From the NCBI GenBank assembly GCA_022695795.1, contig MU404201.1, positions 1 to 64,000 on the forward strand: 64,000 nt of DNA, given 5' to 3'. Made by a program: the position numbers and the translations under genes. Below are positions 16,655-27,574 of this stretch, piece by piece. The first letter of the stretch is position 1, and the number at the start of each line of letters is the position of its first letter. Source of the DNA: Biscogniauxia marginata. Lineage: Eukaryota > Ascomycota > Sordariomycetes > Xylariales > Xylariaceae. The notes under the pieces are model-generated. The model was not told where the DNA came from, did no database searches, and was given only the letters and a program-made list of their open reading frames with translations.

Positions 16655-17433
16655 GTTTTGCTCACTTTATCTTCAGAGGGACACGAAAGGGTAATTCACT
16701 TCCGGTCTTCAGGGGAGAAAATACAGTGTTAGCTTGGAGGACTTTGACAATTGCAGGCGCAGAAAATTGGGTCGAACCGGGAAGCGTCTTCTCAGCTCTG
16801 TCGCATCACGAAGCTTTCGAGAAGGAAGGAAAGTCTTTTTTTATCCGGCTTCTAATCAATGGGGATAGCAGAAATGATGAAAATACGATGCTGGAGAGCG
16901 TCGAGTGGGCGGTAGTCTCGAGGGATATGCTAGGGCCGACGGACGGACTCGTAGTGGCGAGGTGATCAAACAACAAAAGATTCAATCAAGAAGAGGCTGA
17001 GATGAGTTGGTCAAGGCTTCGAGTTAATGAGAGCGTTTCGGTTCCATGGCCAGGGATCCATCGGCCTTGCAGGAGGAAAAATAATTATCCGAAGCCCCAG
17101 TCGGATGGACGGGATGGAATGCTGATAAGCTTCGGAACCTGGTTACACTAGTACTAAAGTGGACTAACCTTAAACCAATATCGATAACAATAGCGCAAGG
17201 GGCCGAGTGCCGGACCCTTCCAGCCTTTCTACCCAAATAATGTTGTATTCCCGATAAGTGCCCCTCGGTCGCAAATCGTTGGACCCTGACCGACAGAGAA
17301 GTGCCCTTCTTTTTCTTCGCCCCTAACTCTTCCTTCATCTACTCTCCTAGGAGACAAACACCTACTATTTGCAATCTCACTCGCCGACAAATATATCTCT
17401 TCGGTTCACTGTCAGGAACATTCTAATACCGAA
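16655..17433. promoter_or_regulatory. Divergent promoter region, PRP4 / TMA7
   Basis: About 780 bp separates the start codons of the minus-strand PRP4 gene and plus-strand TMA7 gene, so it must hold both promoters and 5' UTRs. I see no coding frame with motifs and no strong TATA box. Confidence 0.6.
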
Positions 17434-17769
17434 ATGGGTGGCCAGAATAGAGAAGGTAATGCCCATATCACCCATCTCGTCCCCTCCCCCTGAGAAATTG
17501 TCGATGCTAACGGCCTCGACACAGGCGGCAAGGTCAAGCCTCTGAAGGCAGCTAAGAAGCAACAGAAAGATTTGGATGAGGAAGACAAGGCATTCCACGA
17601 CAAGAAGCGAGCTGGTATGTCATACCGCGGGGTTGCGATAGTTTACGCTCGGTCGGTCGATCGCTAACATGATACTACAGACGAGAAGGCTCGTGCCGAG
17701 ATGGCTAAGAAGGCAGCAGGCAAGGGGCCACTGAGCACCGGTGGCATCAAGAAGAGCGGCAAGAAATAG
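17434..17769 (+). CDS. tma7: TMA7-like translation machinery-associated protein
   Basis: Three exons, 17434-17455, 17525-17614 and 17681-17769, with introns of 69 and 66 nt, give a 66-residue protein. It starts MGGQNREGGK, is rich in Lys and Glu, carries the conserved KPLKAAKKQ block, and ends GGIKKSGKK, the hallmark C-terminus of TMA7/CCDC72. The family is small, ribosome-associated and conserved from yeast to man; its biochemical role is poorly defined. Length matches the yeast protein (about 64 residues). Both introns have good donors and AG acceptors, and splicing is required because the first exon is only 22 nt. The three exons each fall below usual ORF cutoffs, so the gene is easily missed. 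Confidence 0.93.
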
Positions 17770-18706
17770 AAGGGCTCTGATTGGAATCCACCTTGCATGT
17801 CGGGAAACGGACGAGGCCACGACGATTGGGGGCGCAATACGGAATGCATAGCGCTTTGGGCCCGGGTACGACTTTGACGTTGTGTATTGGCAATGCTTTC
17901 GTGATAGGAATAAACAGGTGCTGCAAATTATCAGATCATGCTCGACTCGGCTACCTAAGCCTTTCGTCGATCAGAAAGGATGTCTTACCACCCGCTAAAA
18001 AAAAAAATCGAAGCGAGACATGTCTTCTCTAGTAGCCTGGTTCACAATCACACCTAGATTTTCCATTTTTACCGTGCCTAGAATTCCCATGTATCAAGCC
18101 GATATCGCTATAGATATCTACGTATGCCTAACATCATCGAAATTATGGAAATTTTAACAGGTACGACATGGCAACTGGTAAGGGTTGGAGAAGCAGCCAC
18201 TGTCAGCTGCCAGCGCTAGCTTCTATTAGGTATGTCTTGAGTAGACTGGAGCTGCCCTCCATCATTATTACAACCACCATCCCTCATTTTCTGCAATTAA
18301 CTACCTAAACTGGAGTCTTGTAAAAATGGTTATAAAATGAACTCGCACCAATACATGTAAATTTGTTTACATATGTATCGTGCTTGTCGTCAACTGATGG
18401 AATTTATGACAGCGTTGTAAGGGGTGTCACGTGGATTCAACAAATATACCTGGTAGGTAGCTTTAACATGGGACTTTGTTGTAAGATGGGCTTTCTACGA
18501 CTTAACCAAACCCACTTACATCCCACCTTTTCCTCTCCTTATGTACCTGTTTTTGGCCACATCAGCGTATATATAGTAATTAGAGACATAACCGAACTTT
18601 CAAGAGCACCATTCAAGATTGTCAGCTACAAAACATAAGAAACCAATTCTTGTATCATCCGGTCCGTCAAGCTAAAGCCAAGCCAAGCCAAAGCCACACA
18701 CTTACT
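17770..18706. other. Intergenic between TMA7 and PAQR gene
   Basis: Holds the TMA7 3' UTR and PAQR promoter. Contains an A-run near 17998-18006 and A/T-rich stretches at 18060-18420. No motif-bearing frame seen. Confidence 0.55.
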
Positions 18707-19906
18707 ATGGCCCACGATCCAGCAAACACCACCCCGGAAGCAGCCCCGGACCAGGGGCTCCGGAAGCGGCGTCGCCCGTCCGCCGCCGAGTCGCTCGCCC
18801 ACGCGGCCCTGCAGGTCGAGCGCAAGGTCGAGCGGACGCTGCTGCTGCTGTGGGACGAGCTGCCGGCGTGGCGGCGCGACAACGCGTACATCGTCTCGGG
18901 GTACCGCCCGGACAGCAACAGCTACGCGGCCTCGCTGCGGTCGCTCTTCTACATGCACAACGAGAGCGTCAACATCTGGACGCACGTGCTGGGGGCGGCC
19001 GGGTTCCTGGCCCTGGGCGCCTGGCTGCGCTCCGTCGTCGCGCCGCGGTACGCCTCCGCCAGCGCCCCGGACCGGCTCGTCTTCGCCTGCTTCTTCGCCG
19101 GCGCCGTGCTCTGCCTCGGCATGAGCGCCGCCTTCCACGCCCTCTCCAACCACTCCGCCGAGGTCTCCAAGTGGGGCAACAAGCTCGACTACTCCGGCAT
19201 CGTCTTCCTGATCGTCGGCAGCTTTGTGCCCGCGCTCTACTACGGCCTGTTCTGCGAGCCGCGGCTGATGAGAATCTACATGTACGCGGTATGTTTATTC
19301 GCTCATCCCCATCGTAGTGGATATACGTCCTCCCCTCCATCAGAGGCGCGGGAGAGGGGATGTAAAAGTAAAGATGGATCTGCAGTGCTGGCCGAACTGA
19401 CTACTCTCTAGATCTTCCTCCTGGGTCTGGGATGCGGCGTCGTCTCCTGGGTTGAAGCGTTTCGCACACCGCGCTGGCGTCCCTACCGTGCGGCCATGTT
19501 CGTCGGGCTGGGGGTTTCAGGTGTCATCCCGGTGTGCCACGGCGTTAGTATATACGGATATCACTCAATGGTGGAGCGGATGGGCCTAAATTGGGTTCTA
19601 TTTCAGGGGTTCTTATATATCTTTGGTGCCTTTCTCTATGCCGTAAGTCTCCCAACCCCTCAATATTGCTATGGTATTTGAAATGGGGCCTCTTTTTTTT
19701 TAAACAGCAAAGTGTGTGCTCTGGTACTGATGGTGCATTCTTGATAGGCCCGGTGGCCCGAACGGAGTTTTCCACGAACCTTCGATATCTGGGGCAGTTC
19801 ACACCAGATCTTCCACGTCCTCATCCTCTTCGCGGCTGCGTCACATTTGATAGGCATGGCTAAGGCGTTTGATTATCATCATAGTATCATGGGAGCGCAA
19901 TGCTAA
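18707..19906 (+). CDS. PAQR/Izh (hemolysin III-type) seven-helix membrane protein
   Basis: Three exons, 18707-19288, 19412-19642 and 19748-19906 (introns 123 and 105 nt), encode 323 residues. Family signatures are visible: FYMHNESVNIWTH early in the protein, FHALSNHS, LDYSGI, and HQIFHV near the C-terminus, which supply the conserved His/Asp/Ser metal-site residues of adiponectin-receptor-like proteins. Hydrophobic segments consistent with seven transmembrane helices follow a charged N-terminus of about 70 residues. Yeast Izh members affect sterol, lipid and zinc homeostasis; some PAQR proteins are ceramidases. The start is the first ATG in frame after upstream stops. Exon 1 is strikingly GC-rich and CpG-rich, while exons 2 and 3 have ordinary composition. 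The gene is convergent with the Tfc6-like gene. Confidence 0.92.
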
Positions 19907-20338
19907 CTATAATATGAATTCCACGGTCAAGTCGTGTCTCGATAACTCCTGTTTCAATCCACAGCCTCCCCACGCCTTTCCTGTTGGCCTGTTCAGATGT
20001 GTATACCGGTTAATATTATAGCTATTGGAGGTCAATCAGATAAAGCTCTCGCCATTATACCCTTGGCACCATAGAAGAGGGGTTTTAATAGCTGCTGGAG
20101 ATAGAGGTATAGACGAACCCCTAACCATAAGGGTAGAGATAGACATAGAATTCCCCTCCATACTGAATAGAGTTCCGGGATATAGATAAAGAGACAAACA
20201 TTTGCCAAGCAGATGTATGAATTTACTCTTCCACTCAAGCTATGGGTACCTCGCAGAGCTTAACGCGTGAAGCAAACCATGACTAGGTAAGCAGCTAGTC
20301 TGTCGATGCCCAAGGACTGTTGATGCAAGATGGCATGC
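19907..20338. other. Convergent intergenic spacer
   Basis: The 3' ends of the PAQR gene (plus) and Tfc6-like gene (minus) face each other across about 430 bp. No coding content seen; probable overlapping 3' UTR and polyadenylation signals. Confidence 0.55.
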
Positions 20339-22816
20339 TTAGTCTATCCACGATACCATGTCGATGTCTCCATCAGTTTCATCATCTTCGTCCATCTCCT
20401 CGCCTTCGTCTACGTCATACACGACCTCAAACGCGCCATCGTCCGCGTAAATTTCTTCATTTCCTGCGGCAGGAGACTCGGCCACGTCGTCGGCGTCGTC
20501 ATCTGAGGATCTTGTATCATCGATGCCAAGATCCATGACCCTCACTAATCCAGAACCCATTGCTACTGCCGCCCACCAGCTGAACTTAGGATTTGGATTC
20601 CACGTGACGGATGTAATTCGGGTAAGGGTTTCATGTAGAGTGATAGGCCCGGGAGCCGATGTTATGCCCTCGCCGTCCATATCTATATCTTTCGCATCGT
20701 TGGGCGGAACCTTGCCCTCTAGCTCTGGGCCTTGCGACTTCGTAGACCGGCCCTTTGCTTTGCCTTTCTTTTCCTTCTCCTTCTTCCCCTTTTTCTTCTT
20801 CTTCGTCTTCGACTGTGTCTCTGCACCCTTGGATGCGACCGGGTGGCTATTCAGCTCAGGCAGAAAGCCATGTAAGATGCGACATGATCCACGACGCCGT
20901 TCTTGGTCCCATTTGTAGATATTTTCTCCAAGGGGTCCTTGTAAGGGTGCCCGATACTCGTGTTGGAATAGTCTCATCTTGTACGTTTTTCTCCTATGCG
21001 TCGAAATCTTGCGCAGCATATTGATTACCCACACAGAGCCGTCGGTAGCACCGATTAGGATATAGGGGTGACAAGTTCCGATGGATAAACAGGTAGGTTG
21101 ACCATCCACAGTACAGATATGGCGGGAAAGAGGAAACACGCGCGCGTGCACGAAAGCGATGTTTGAGTTTCCGGGGAAAGAAGAAGGCCATATCGAGGCG
21201 AATCCCCTTAAATGATCGCTCCAGGAAAGGAGATTCGGCTGGAGGGAAACAAGCATATTTGGATGATATGATAGTTCCGCGTTTGGCCGGTTGAGATCGG
21301 TGATAGTTAGAAGACCCCCCATGGGTATGGTACTAACGATGAAGGGATCTGATGGATAACTAGAAACGATGTCCATAATTGCACTTGAATGGATCGGGTG
21401 CCGCTGAAGGAATCGATAAGGTGAGATCGACCACACTGCGACTGAGCCGTCCGAGAGGCCCGCCACGATGCGATTCATATTGATCCATGTGAAACAAGTG
21501 ATCTCTAATGTCTGCTCTTTGGGTGGCTCAATAGTGAGCATGGGTTCCCGCATTTCCTCTATTTTGCCGTTAGTAATTACTTGCTCTTGTTAGCGAGGTA
21601 AAGACGTACCAAAAACGTCCTCGCCATCTTTTCTTGAACAGTCTTGAACTACTATAACCCTCAATCTCCTGTCACCACATAGTACAGCTAGGAGACCTTT
21701 CTGGCCGTCAATAGTGAGCGGCACAGGACTCCATTGCATTCGCATTACCCGCCCCCACGTAAAACATATTGCGTGTACTAGCTTTGGCGAACGCCGTGCT
21801 GGCTGAAGAACACCCTGAGAATCTTTGTCTGCTTCGAATCTCCAGATCTGGACTGTGCCTTCCTTCTTCTCCGACTCTTTTGGGGCATCTTGCAAGTCTC
21901 GATAGAATGCCTGGTCGGAAAAAGGAACTACAGCCATAGCTAAGAGCTGGCCAACTTCACCCTTGGCCGGCGCCCATCCCATGGATATGACGACGCCGCC
22001 AACATCGAGAATCCAACCACCGCCATTAGTTTCATCGCTATCTGTCTTCTCGATTGGAACCCCTGAGTCTGAAAAGCATATGCTTTCGCCTTGTTTTATG
22101 TGGTACTCCTTCTGGTTGGAGAAATGACCTAATAGCACGCTTAGTTCCCCATCAACCTGGGGAAGAAACCATCGAAACGCCCCGGCTTTGTCCAGCAAAG
22201 TCGAAATCTGTTGGCTGGTCCGCGTCTTTAGGTATCTCTCATACCATTGACGAAACTTGATTTCCTGGTCCTCCCAGAAGCCGCTCGGCATCCAACCATG
22301 TTGCGCTCTCGAGAGCTGACCTGCCGATCGGAGTTTGGGCGGTACAATCTCATGCACCCACCAAAGCTTAGTGATGCTGTTCACTACTTTGGCATAATTC
22401 TTTCTGTCGCCGTACCAGAACTTGGTGAGCTCAGTAAATCGTGTCCATCTTTTAACTGGACCAATATAAGACCTTGTCCATCTCTGTGACGGATCTGTGG
22501 GGTAAGGCGGCACTTCGCCTAGATTCTTCTCTACGGTTGGCGGTGGGCCTTGCTTTCTGGGTCGCTTGGGACGTTTTTCTTGAACTAGACGAGTCTCGAG
22601 ATCTGATGATTCCTCGTCTGGGAGGTTGGCATCCTCGTCCTCGTCCTCGTCGTCCTGGGGTTCTACCTCGAATTCTTGAACAACGAATTCCTCTTCGGAC
22701 GATTCATTACCTCGCCGTGCCGGGGCTGATGATTGTTCGGCATCGGAGATTCCGAGGTCAGGGGCGAAGTCAGAAGGGCGGAAATGCTTGCCCTGATTTG
22801 ATTGGCGGAGTCTCAT
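20339..22816 (-). CDS. TFIIIC WD40 subunit, Tfc6/Sfc6-like
   Basis: Two exons, 22816-21610 and 21558-20339, are joined over a 51-nt intron with a perfect TACTAAC branch site; product 808 residues. The N-terminus is basic/acidic (about residues 40-100 rich in Glu/Asp, then KRPKRPRK). The middle has beta-propeller-like segments such as QIWRFEAD and LCGDRRLRVIVVQD. The second half contains GLSDGSVAVWSI and GATDGSVWVINML, typical WD40 blades, then a Lys-rich insert and a highly acidic C-terminal tail. This arrangement matches fungal TFIIIC tau-B subunit Tfc6/Sfc6, which with Tfc3 recognises the B box of tRNA genes for RNA polymerase III. I chose ATG 22816 because the frame upstream lacks another ATG. 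The main alternative is a different nuclear WD40 protein. Confidence 0.78.
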
Positions 22817-24107
22817 CTTGGGGTGGGAGGGATGGTAAGGGAAGGGAGGTGAGATAGCTGTCACGCGCTTACGCAAGAACGAGCTTCAGGTCCTAGGTTT
22901 CTTCTACCTTAGATACGTAGCTACAGGCCTAGTGAAAGGGAATATGTCAGGGTATCGGAGAATCGCCCTACAGCTGCCCTGTGAAAATCCTATTGATGCA
23001 TGTCGCGGAACATTCACCTACCTGTACTTGTACTGTGCATCACAGCCCCGCGATGCTAGAAATTCCAATGTCCGTCCAAAATGTGTTTAGATCAAAATCG
23101 TTCAAATGAACGTATTTGGGTTACGAAATTGTTTTATTTTTCGTCGCCGACGTGGGACTGCTGATGGAATCGTATTATAAATTATATCGATGTTTTTCTG
23201 TTGCTTTTGCTTCACGTGTACTTGGGCTAGGTAAACGTTAGGGTACCTCAGGTATGAGAGGTACCTGGAGTCCTAGGTTAGGTACATACTTCTGCGTCAT
23301 TAAAAATTACCTAATGGTGGGGCTGGTCCACTAGGTCACCGAGTCCTAGGTACATATGTACCTTATCTGCGTCACTAGGTATCCAGCTGGACAGCGCCCT
23401 GGCTAAGATCTGACATAAGAGTATAATTGGTAAAAAGCAACGGGCTACTTATGTAGGACTATATGTATACCTCTAGTAGTATGCGGGTACCTACCACCTA
23501 CCACCAGTATAATATAATATCCGAATACATACCTACATACCTACATACCTACATACCTACATACCTACATACCTACATACCTACATACCTACATACCTAC
23601 ATACCTACATACCTACATACCTACCTATGTACATAGGTGAAAGTCTAGACTTAGCTATATGTAGGTATCAATGTACTAGGTATAGTACCGTGCGTTAGTT
23701 CAATGTTTCATGTAATTCTCTTATAGACTGGTTCGAGGTGTAGATCAGACTATTCGCTTCCACCCCTCAGCTCCAAAACACTGCTACCACCTAACCTACA
23801 TACATATCTACCATACCTACCTAGCTTACATGCTGTATTCGCATAGCGTGGTTGACACACCCCCAAAAAAGCAGTGAATCCCGCTTTTCACTCTCCGAAA
23901 CATTCGAATCTCTTCGTTGTACCTGTCAGCATGCATGTTACATTGCCGCGCGCCACGCCGCGCAGCGCGCACCCTCAATGTAACATGGGTCTCGGAGGAG
24001 GCAGAAGCTGACTGCTGCTGCCTCTGCCTTCTCCTCGTCACATTCTCTACCCCTCCGACGCATGTGACTACGACAACTCCAGAGCTCGACCGGTAAAGGA
24101 TTCCGCT
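22817..24107. promoter_or_regulatory. Divergent intergenic region with repeat
   Basis: About 1.3 kb between the divergent Tfc6-like and ankyrin genes. It holds many TAGGTAC/GTACCTA motifs and the 8-bp tandem array at 23.5 kb. Near 23940-23985 there is a short GC-rich patch rich in GCGC. No gene-like frame with motifs. Confidence 0.55.
23525..23628. repeat. (ACATACCT)n minisatellite, about 13 copies
   Basis: An 8-bp unit, ACATACCT, repeats essentially perfectly about 13 times and grades into TATGTACATAGGT-type sequence. It is not a canonical TTAGGG telomere repeat. It lies in the promoter interval between two divergent genes. Confidence 0.95.
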
Positions 24108-25027
24108 ATGGAAGACGCCGCTGCTGCCGGCAATCTTGATGCCGTCGAGAAGATCTTGCCAAGCATATTACTGAGCCACGACGAGAAAGTCCCCCTCAAT
24201 GAGAGAATTGCGAAGGGAGCCAACGCTGTTATCGACCGCTCCATACGTACTGCCGCTGAGAACGGTCGCGTCAACGTCGTCCGCTTTTTCCTGGCTAAGG
24301 GCGCTGTTATCGATGATGCCCTCGTTTCCGCCGTGCTCGCCTCTGGTTCTCCGGAGCTGTGCGAGTTGCTGCGCGAGCACGGATGGGATGTTAATCGGAG
24401 TTATATTACTTCTTCCGGAGACTGGCACTTCTGGACACCTCTACGGTAGGTTATCCCCCCCCTGCAGTCACGAAATAATTCAACCCCGACTCACCATATC
24501 GTAGCGCAGCTCTTGGGAACCCAAGTGTCTGTCGTTGGCTTCTAGAGCACGGTGCGGATCCGAATCTCTCAGAGTACGGGTACACCCCTATCATGGTAGC
24601 AGTTCGTCTTCACTCGCCTGAAGTAGTCAGGCTTCTGATAGAGCACGGCGCAGACCCTAGGACGCAAATGTTACTACACGCCACGGCGAGCGCTTCTAGC
24701 GCCGAGATAGCTCGACTACACCCCAATAGAGGTGACCAGGACAGACTCGACGTTTTGCGCATTCTACTTGAACATGGTGCCGACGTGAACGAGATGGAGC
24801 CAGACCCTAAAAGCCGGCCCCGTGATGACTCGAGGCGAAGACGTACCATGGACACGGGCACACCGCTTCACTACGCCGTAGCTGCCGGGAATGCTATTGT
24901 CGTGAGCTTCTTGCTGGCACATGGAGCGGACCCAAAGCTGCCCAGCTGGTCTGGGCACACCCCGCTCCAGGTAGCCGAAGCCTTGAAAAAGAAATACATT
25001 GCGGATATCTTGAGACTCTGTACTTGA
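24108..25027 (+). CDS. Ankyrin-repeat protein
   Basis: Two exons, 24108-24445 and 24505-25027, around a 59-nt intron give 286 residues. The join reads CG/C so that the repeat NPSVCRWLLEHGADPN is intact. Several ankyrin repeats are visible, each with the HGAD or equivalent turn: AAENGRVNVVRFFLAKGA, SPEVVRLLIEHGADP, LDVLRILLEHGADVN and NAIVVSFLLAHGADP. The final repeat ends close to the C-terminus, so there is no additional catalytic domain. Ankyrin stacks mediate protein-protein binding; the partner is unknown. Upstream ATGs are followed at once by stops, supporting the start. It is convergent with the next gene across only 140 bp. Confidence 0.88.
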
Positions 25028-25167
25028 AATGCTATCGTCATCTTTTGGGTGTTCTTCTATAACTATGGCGGGCTTTTACTGTACCAATCGGAATGGATCT
25101 TTCAGGGTGGCGGGGTGGTTGTCGATATCGAACAACGGTCGCAATGTCTTGTTATCCTTTCCCCCCT

Positions 25168-26843
25168 CTAAACAGGGTAATCTAACCCACGAATAATTGT
25201 TATAATCTCATCCACGGTTGCTGGTGCGGGCCGGCTTTCTGTTTTGGGCGCAACCTGAGAACTCCATGAATTACGTCCAGATCTCCAAGCAGAGAACTTC
25301 GCAGGGTTTTGCCAATATTGAAGTGGTTGTCTCCCCTGAACCATGTAGACATCGCCCCCGATCCTTCGAACGAAATCCTCGGCGATATCGAACGATGGAA
25401 GCCATTTAGCCTTAGTGGGTTCCATCAGGTCTCCTGACTTGGTCCAATGTAGTTGGATATGCTTCTTCTCAGGTGACCTTGGTACCAACGAAGTCCGACG
25501 ACCCTTTGGCGGTGACGGCAGAACGTCACCGACGAACATCTCTTCCATAAGCTGCCAAATCCGTCGTCGATTATGCAAGCCGGCAGGTACGTGCTCGAGG
25601 TCATTGCGATAGCCAGTCCAAATCCAGGTGGCCCCCGGATTGTGGGGTTTCCAAGGATCTGCATCCTCCGGCACTTCCAGCCGAACCCCAAAGTCGACGT
25701 TGCAGCTCAATTTTCGTACGAGAAGCTCCCAGTTCCATTCGTATCCTTCGCCTCCAGTGCAAGTTTCGCTTGCCTTGGCATCAACGAGTTCTGCATCTAT
25801 ATCCCATAGCCATGGAAGAAGGCCTTTGCTCCCGGATTTTAACTGCTCTCTCCAGAACTCCTGAGGGAGGAGTCGTGTTGTCGCACGAGGCAATCCCCGC
25901 ACAGGGCGTATTTCGGCAACGATTGCATCCTGAAGCTCCCCCGGCAGTAATAAAAATCTAGTAGTTAGACTATGAGCATCGCCTTCAGAACACGCACCTC
26001 TTGGGCATTGTTCGAGATTACGCAAAATATCCTCGGTCAACTTATACCCAGAAGATTCGTAAGGGCTGCTTGCAAATGTCTGATTTTAAATCGCAATTAG
26101 TAGATTGCATACATATCTCCTCTGAGTAGATAACCCACCTGATATAACTCTACAAACTCGGCGACAGACTGTCCAGGGCCGTCTCGAGAATCCCGGGCCC
26201 GAGCTTGTCTCCAGCTCCACCAGTTCCACCAAGGAGCGTAGAAGTGTGTTCTACCGATCGTATAGTTAGGTTCGGGACCGCACTGTCTATTCGTGGCAGA
26301 GATAGCGAGCCTCCAGTGTAGGGCGGTCCAAAGGCCACGCATATCCTTCACATAAGCGTTGGGAGACGACTCGAAGACTTTTTGTGCTATATCCAAGCAC
26401 GCTCTATGAACAGGGATCCAGACACGCCCGTCAAAAGTCGCAGGTTCGGTCAGTGCTCTGTCCACGTTTACTTCGCGCCGAGTTAAGTCGCTAAAGGGCG
26501 AGAGACGAAAACTTGACCCTTGAAGGCATTGCCCAGGAACGACTGCGATTTCGGAAGCCTCCGACCGCGGTCGTACTTTTTGCGGCTCTCCTATCGGTTC
26601 CGGATAGTCCCCAAACTGCTCGTATCCGAGGGACGGCTCCAGCCGTTCAACTTCATCATCAGGATCGTTCAGCAACAAGATGTCACTCCACCATGTGGTC
26701 TTCATCGTAAGATCCTCACGCTGTTTTGGGCTTAGACCGGGACATGTCGAGTCGAAATCCTGTGATCGTAACGGCAGGTTACAAATGAGGCAGTGAAATG
26801 CACTATCATTCTCAAGCGTGCCTGCGATGACCCCAAATAGCAT
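25168..26843 (-). CDS. Unrecognised protein, F-box-type fungal family style
   Basis: Two exons, 26843-26139 and 26079-25168, flank a 59-nt intron (donor GTGGGT, acceptor TCAG) and give 538 residues. A CxxC pair (HCLICN) lies near residue 18. The central segment GRVWIPVHRACLDIAQKVF is a style commonly seen in filamentous-fungal proteins carrying a degenerate F-box, followed by a Trp-rich region (WWNWWSWRQ). In exon 2, LLPGELQDAIVAEI resembles a short F-box core. The C-terminal third is rich in Trp, Tyr and Pro. I infer a substrate-adaptor-like role but cannot assign a function. ATG 26843 is the first ATG of the open frame. Confidence 0.7.
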
Positions 26844-27574
26844 TGTCGAGTCGCTAGTAGAAAAGAGCGTCAAGTGGCCACCAGCAGTCTAGAAATAGAT
26901 ACCTAGCCAATAGGATGCTCATAAAGAGACGTGTGGCTAAGCTGACTAATCAAGCTGAACGGGCGGTCGACCAGGGGAGATGATAAGGTGAAAACGCAGA
27001 TGTAGAACAAAACAGAGGATATCGGTTTGGCTTCCTGTTTTAAACATCCTCGGGACATCTTAGGGAACACACAGGGGTCTTTATAATCCTAAGGATTCTC
27101 GGCGAGGAGCCTGTGTCGGTTTCACTCGGAGCACGGTATCCGGGGTGATCCAGATATAGGATTCTTCGGCTGAACACGGTCGGTGTCTAAGTGGCACGAG
27201 TCCAGGCACATGCATGGCTGCTGACAATTAGCTCCTGCTGTGCCTCATGCTATTTAGCTAATGGGATACGGATTTTACTAGCAGTAAATCTTAATTCCAC
27301 GGCTTAGTGGGGGGCATATAGGAAGAGGTCATCTTTTTCGAGTGTATTACATAGTTTCTTGCGAAGCGTGGATGGTTACTGTTAGCCTCAACGATTATAT
27401 TGTAATAGATCGGTTCCAAAACAACGGGCGGTTATCACGCGCCAATCCTGACATGAAGAAAATCTTCTTTTATTCGGAAAGGTGAGCAGAGCTGCTTTAT
27501 CGGCGGTTTTGGGTGAGTCAAGGTGAGCAAGGGTGAGTCGAAGGTGGGAGCAATAGTGGAGGGTATGGTGGCCT
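26844..27574. other. Intergenic left flank of RIP-like block
   Basis: Ordinary composition; promoter side of the F-box-type gene. It ends with imperfect 10-bp subrepeats at 27511-27550. No gene seen. Confidence 0.55.
27511..27550. repeat. Four imperfect 10-bp GGTGAG subrepeats
   Basis: Units GGGTGAGTCA, AGGTGAGCAA, GGGTGAGTCG and AAGGTGGGAG follow in series, with a related GGTGAGCAGA at 27481. They sit immediately left of the AT-collapsed block and may be terminal repeats of the lost element; that is inference. Confidence 0.7.

Noticed and set aside
23525..23628. Telomere-like repeat
   Set aside because: The unit is ACATACCT, not TTAGGG, and unique genes lie on both sides.
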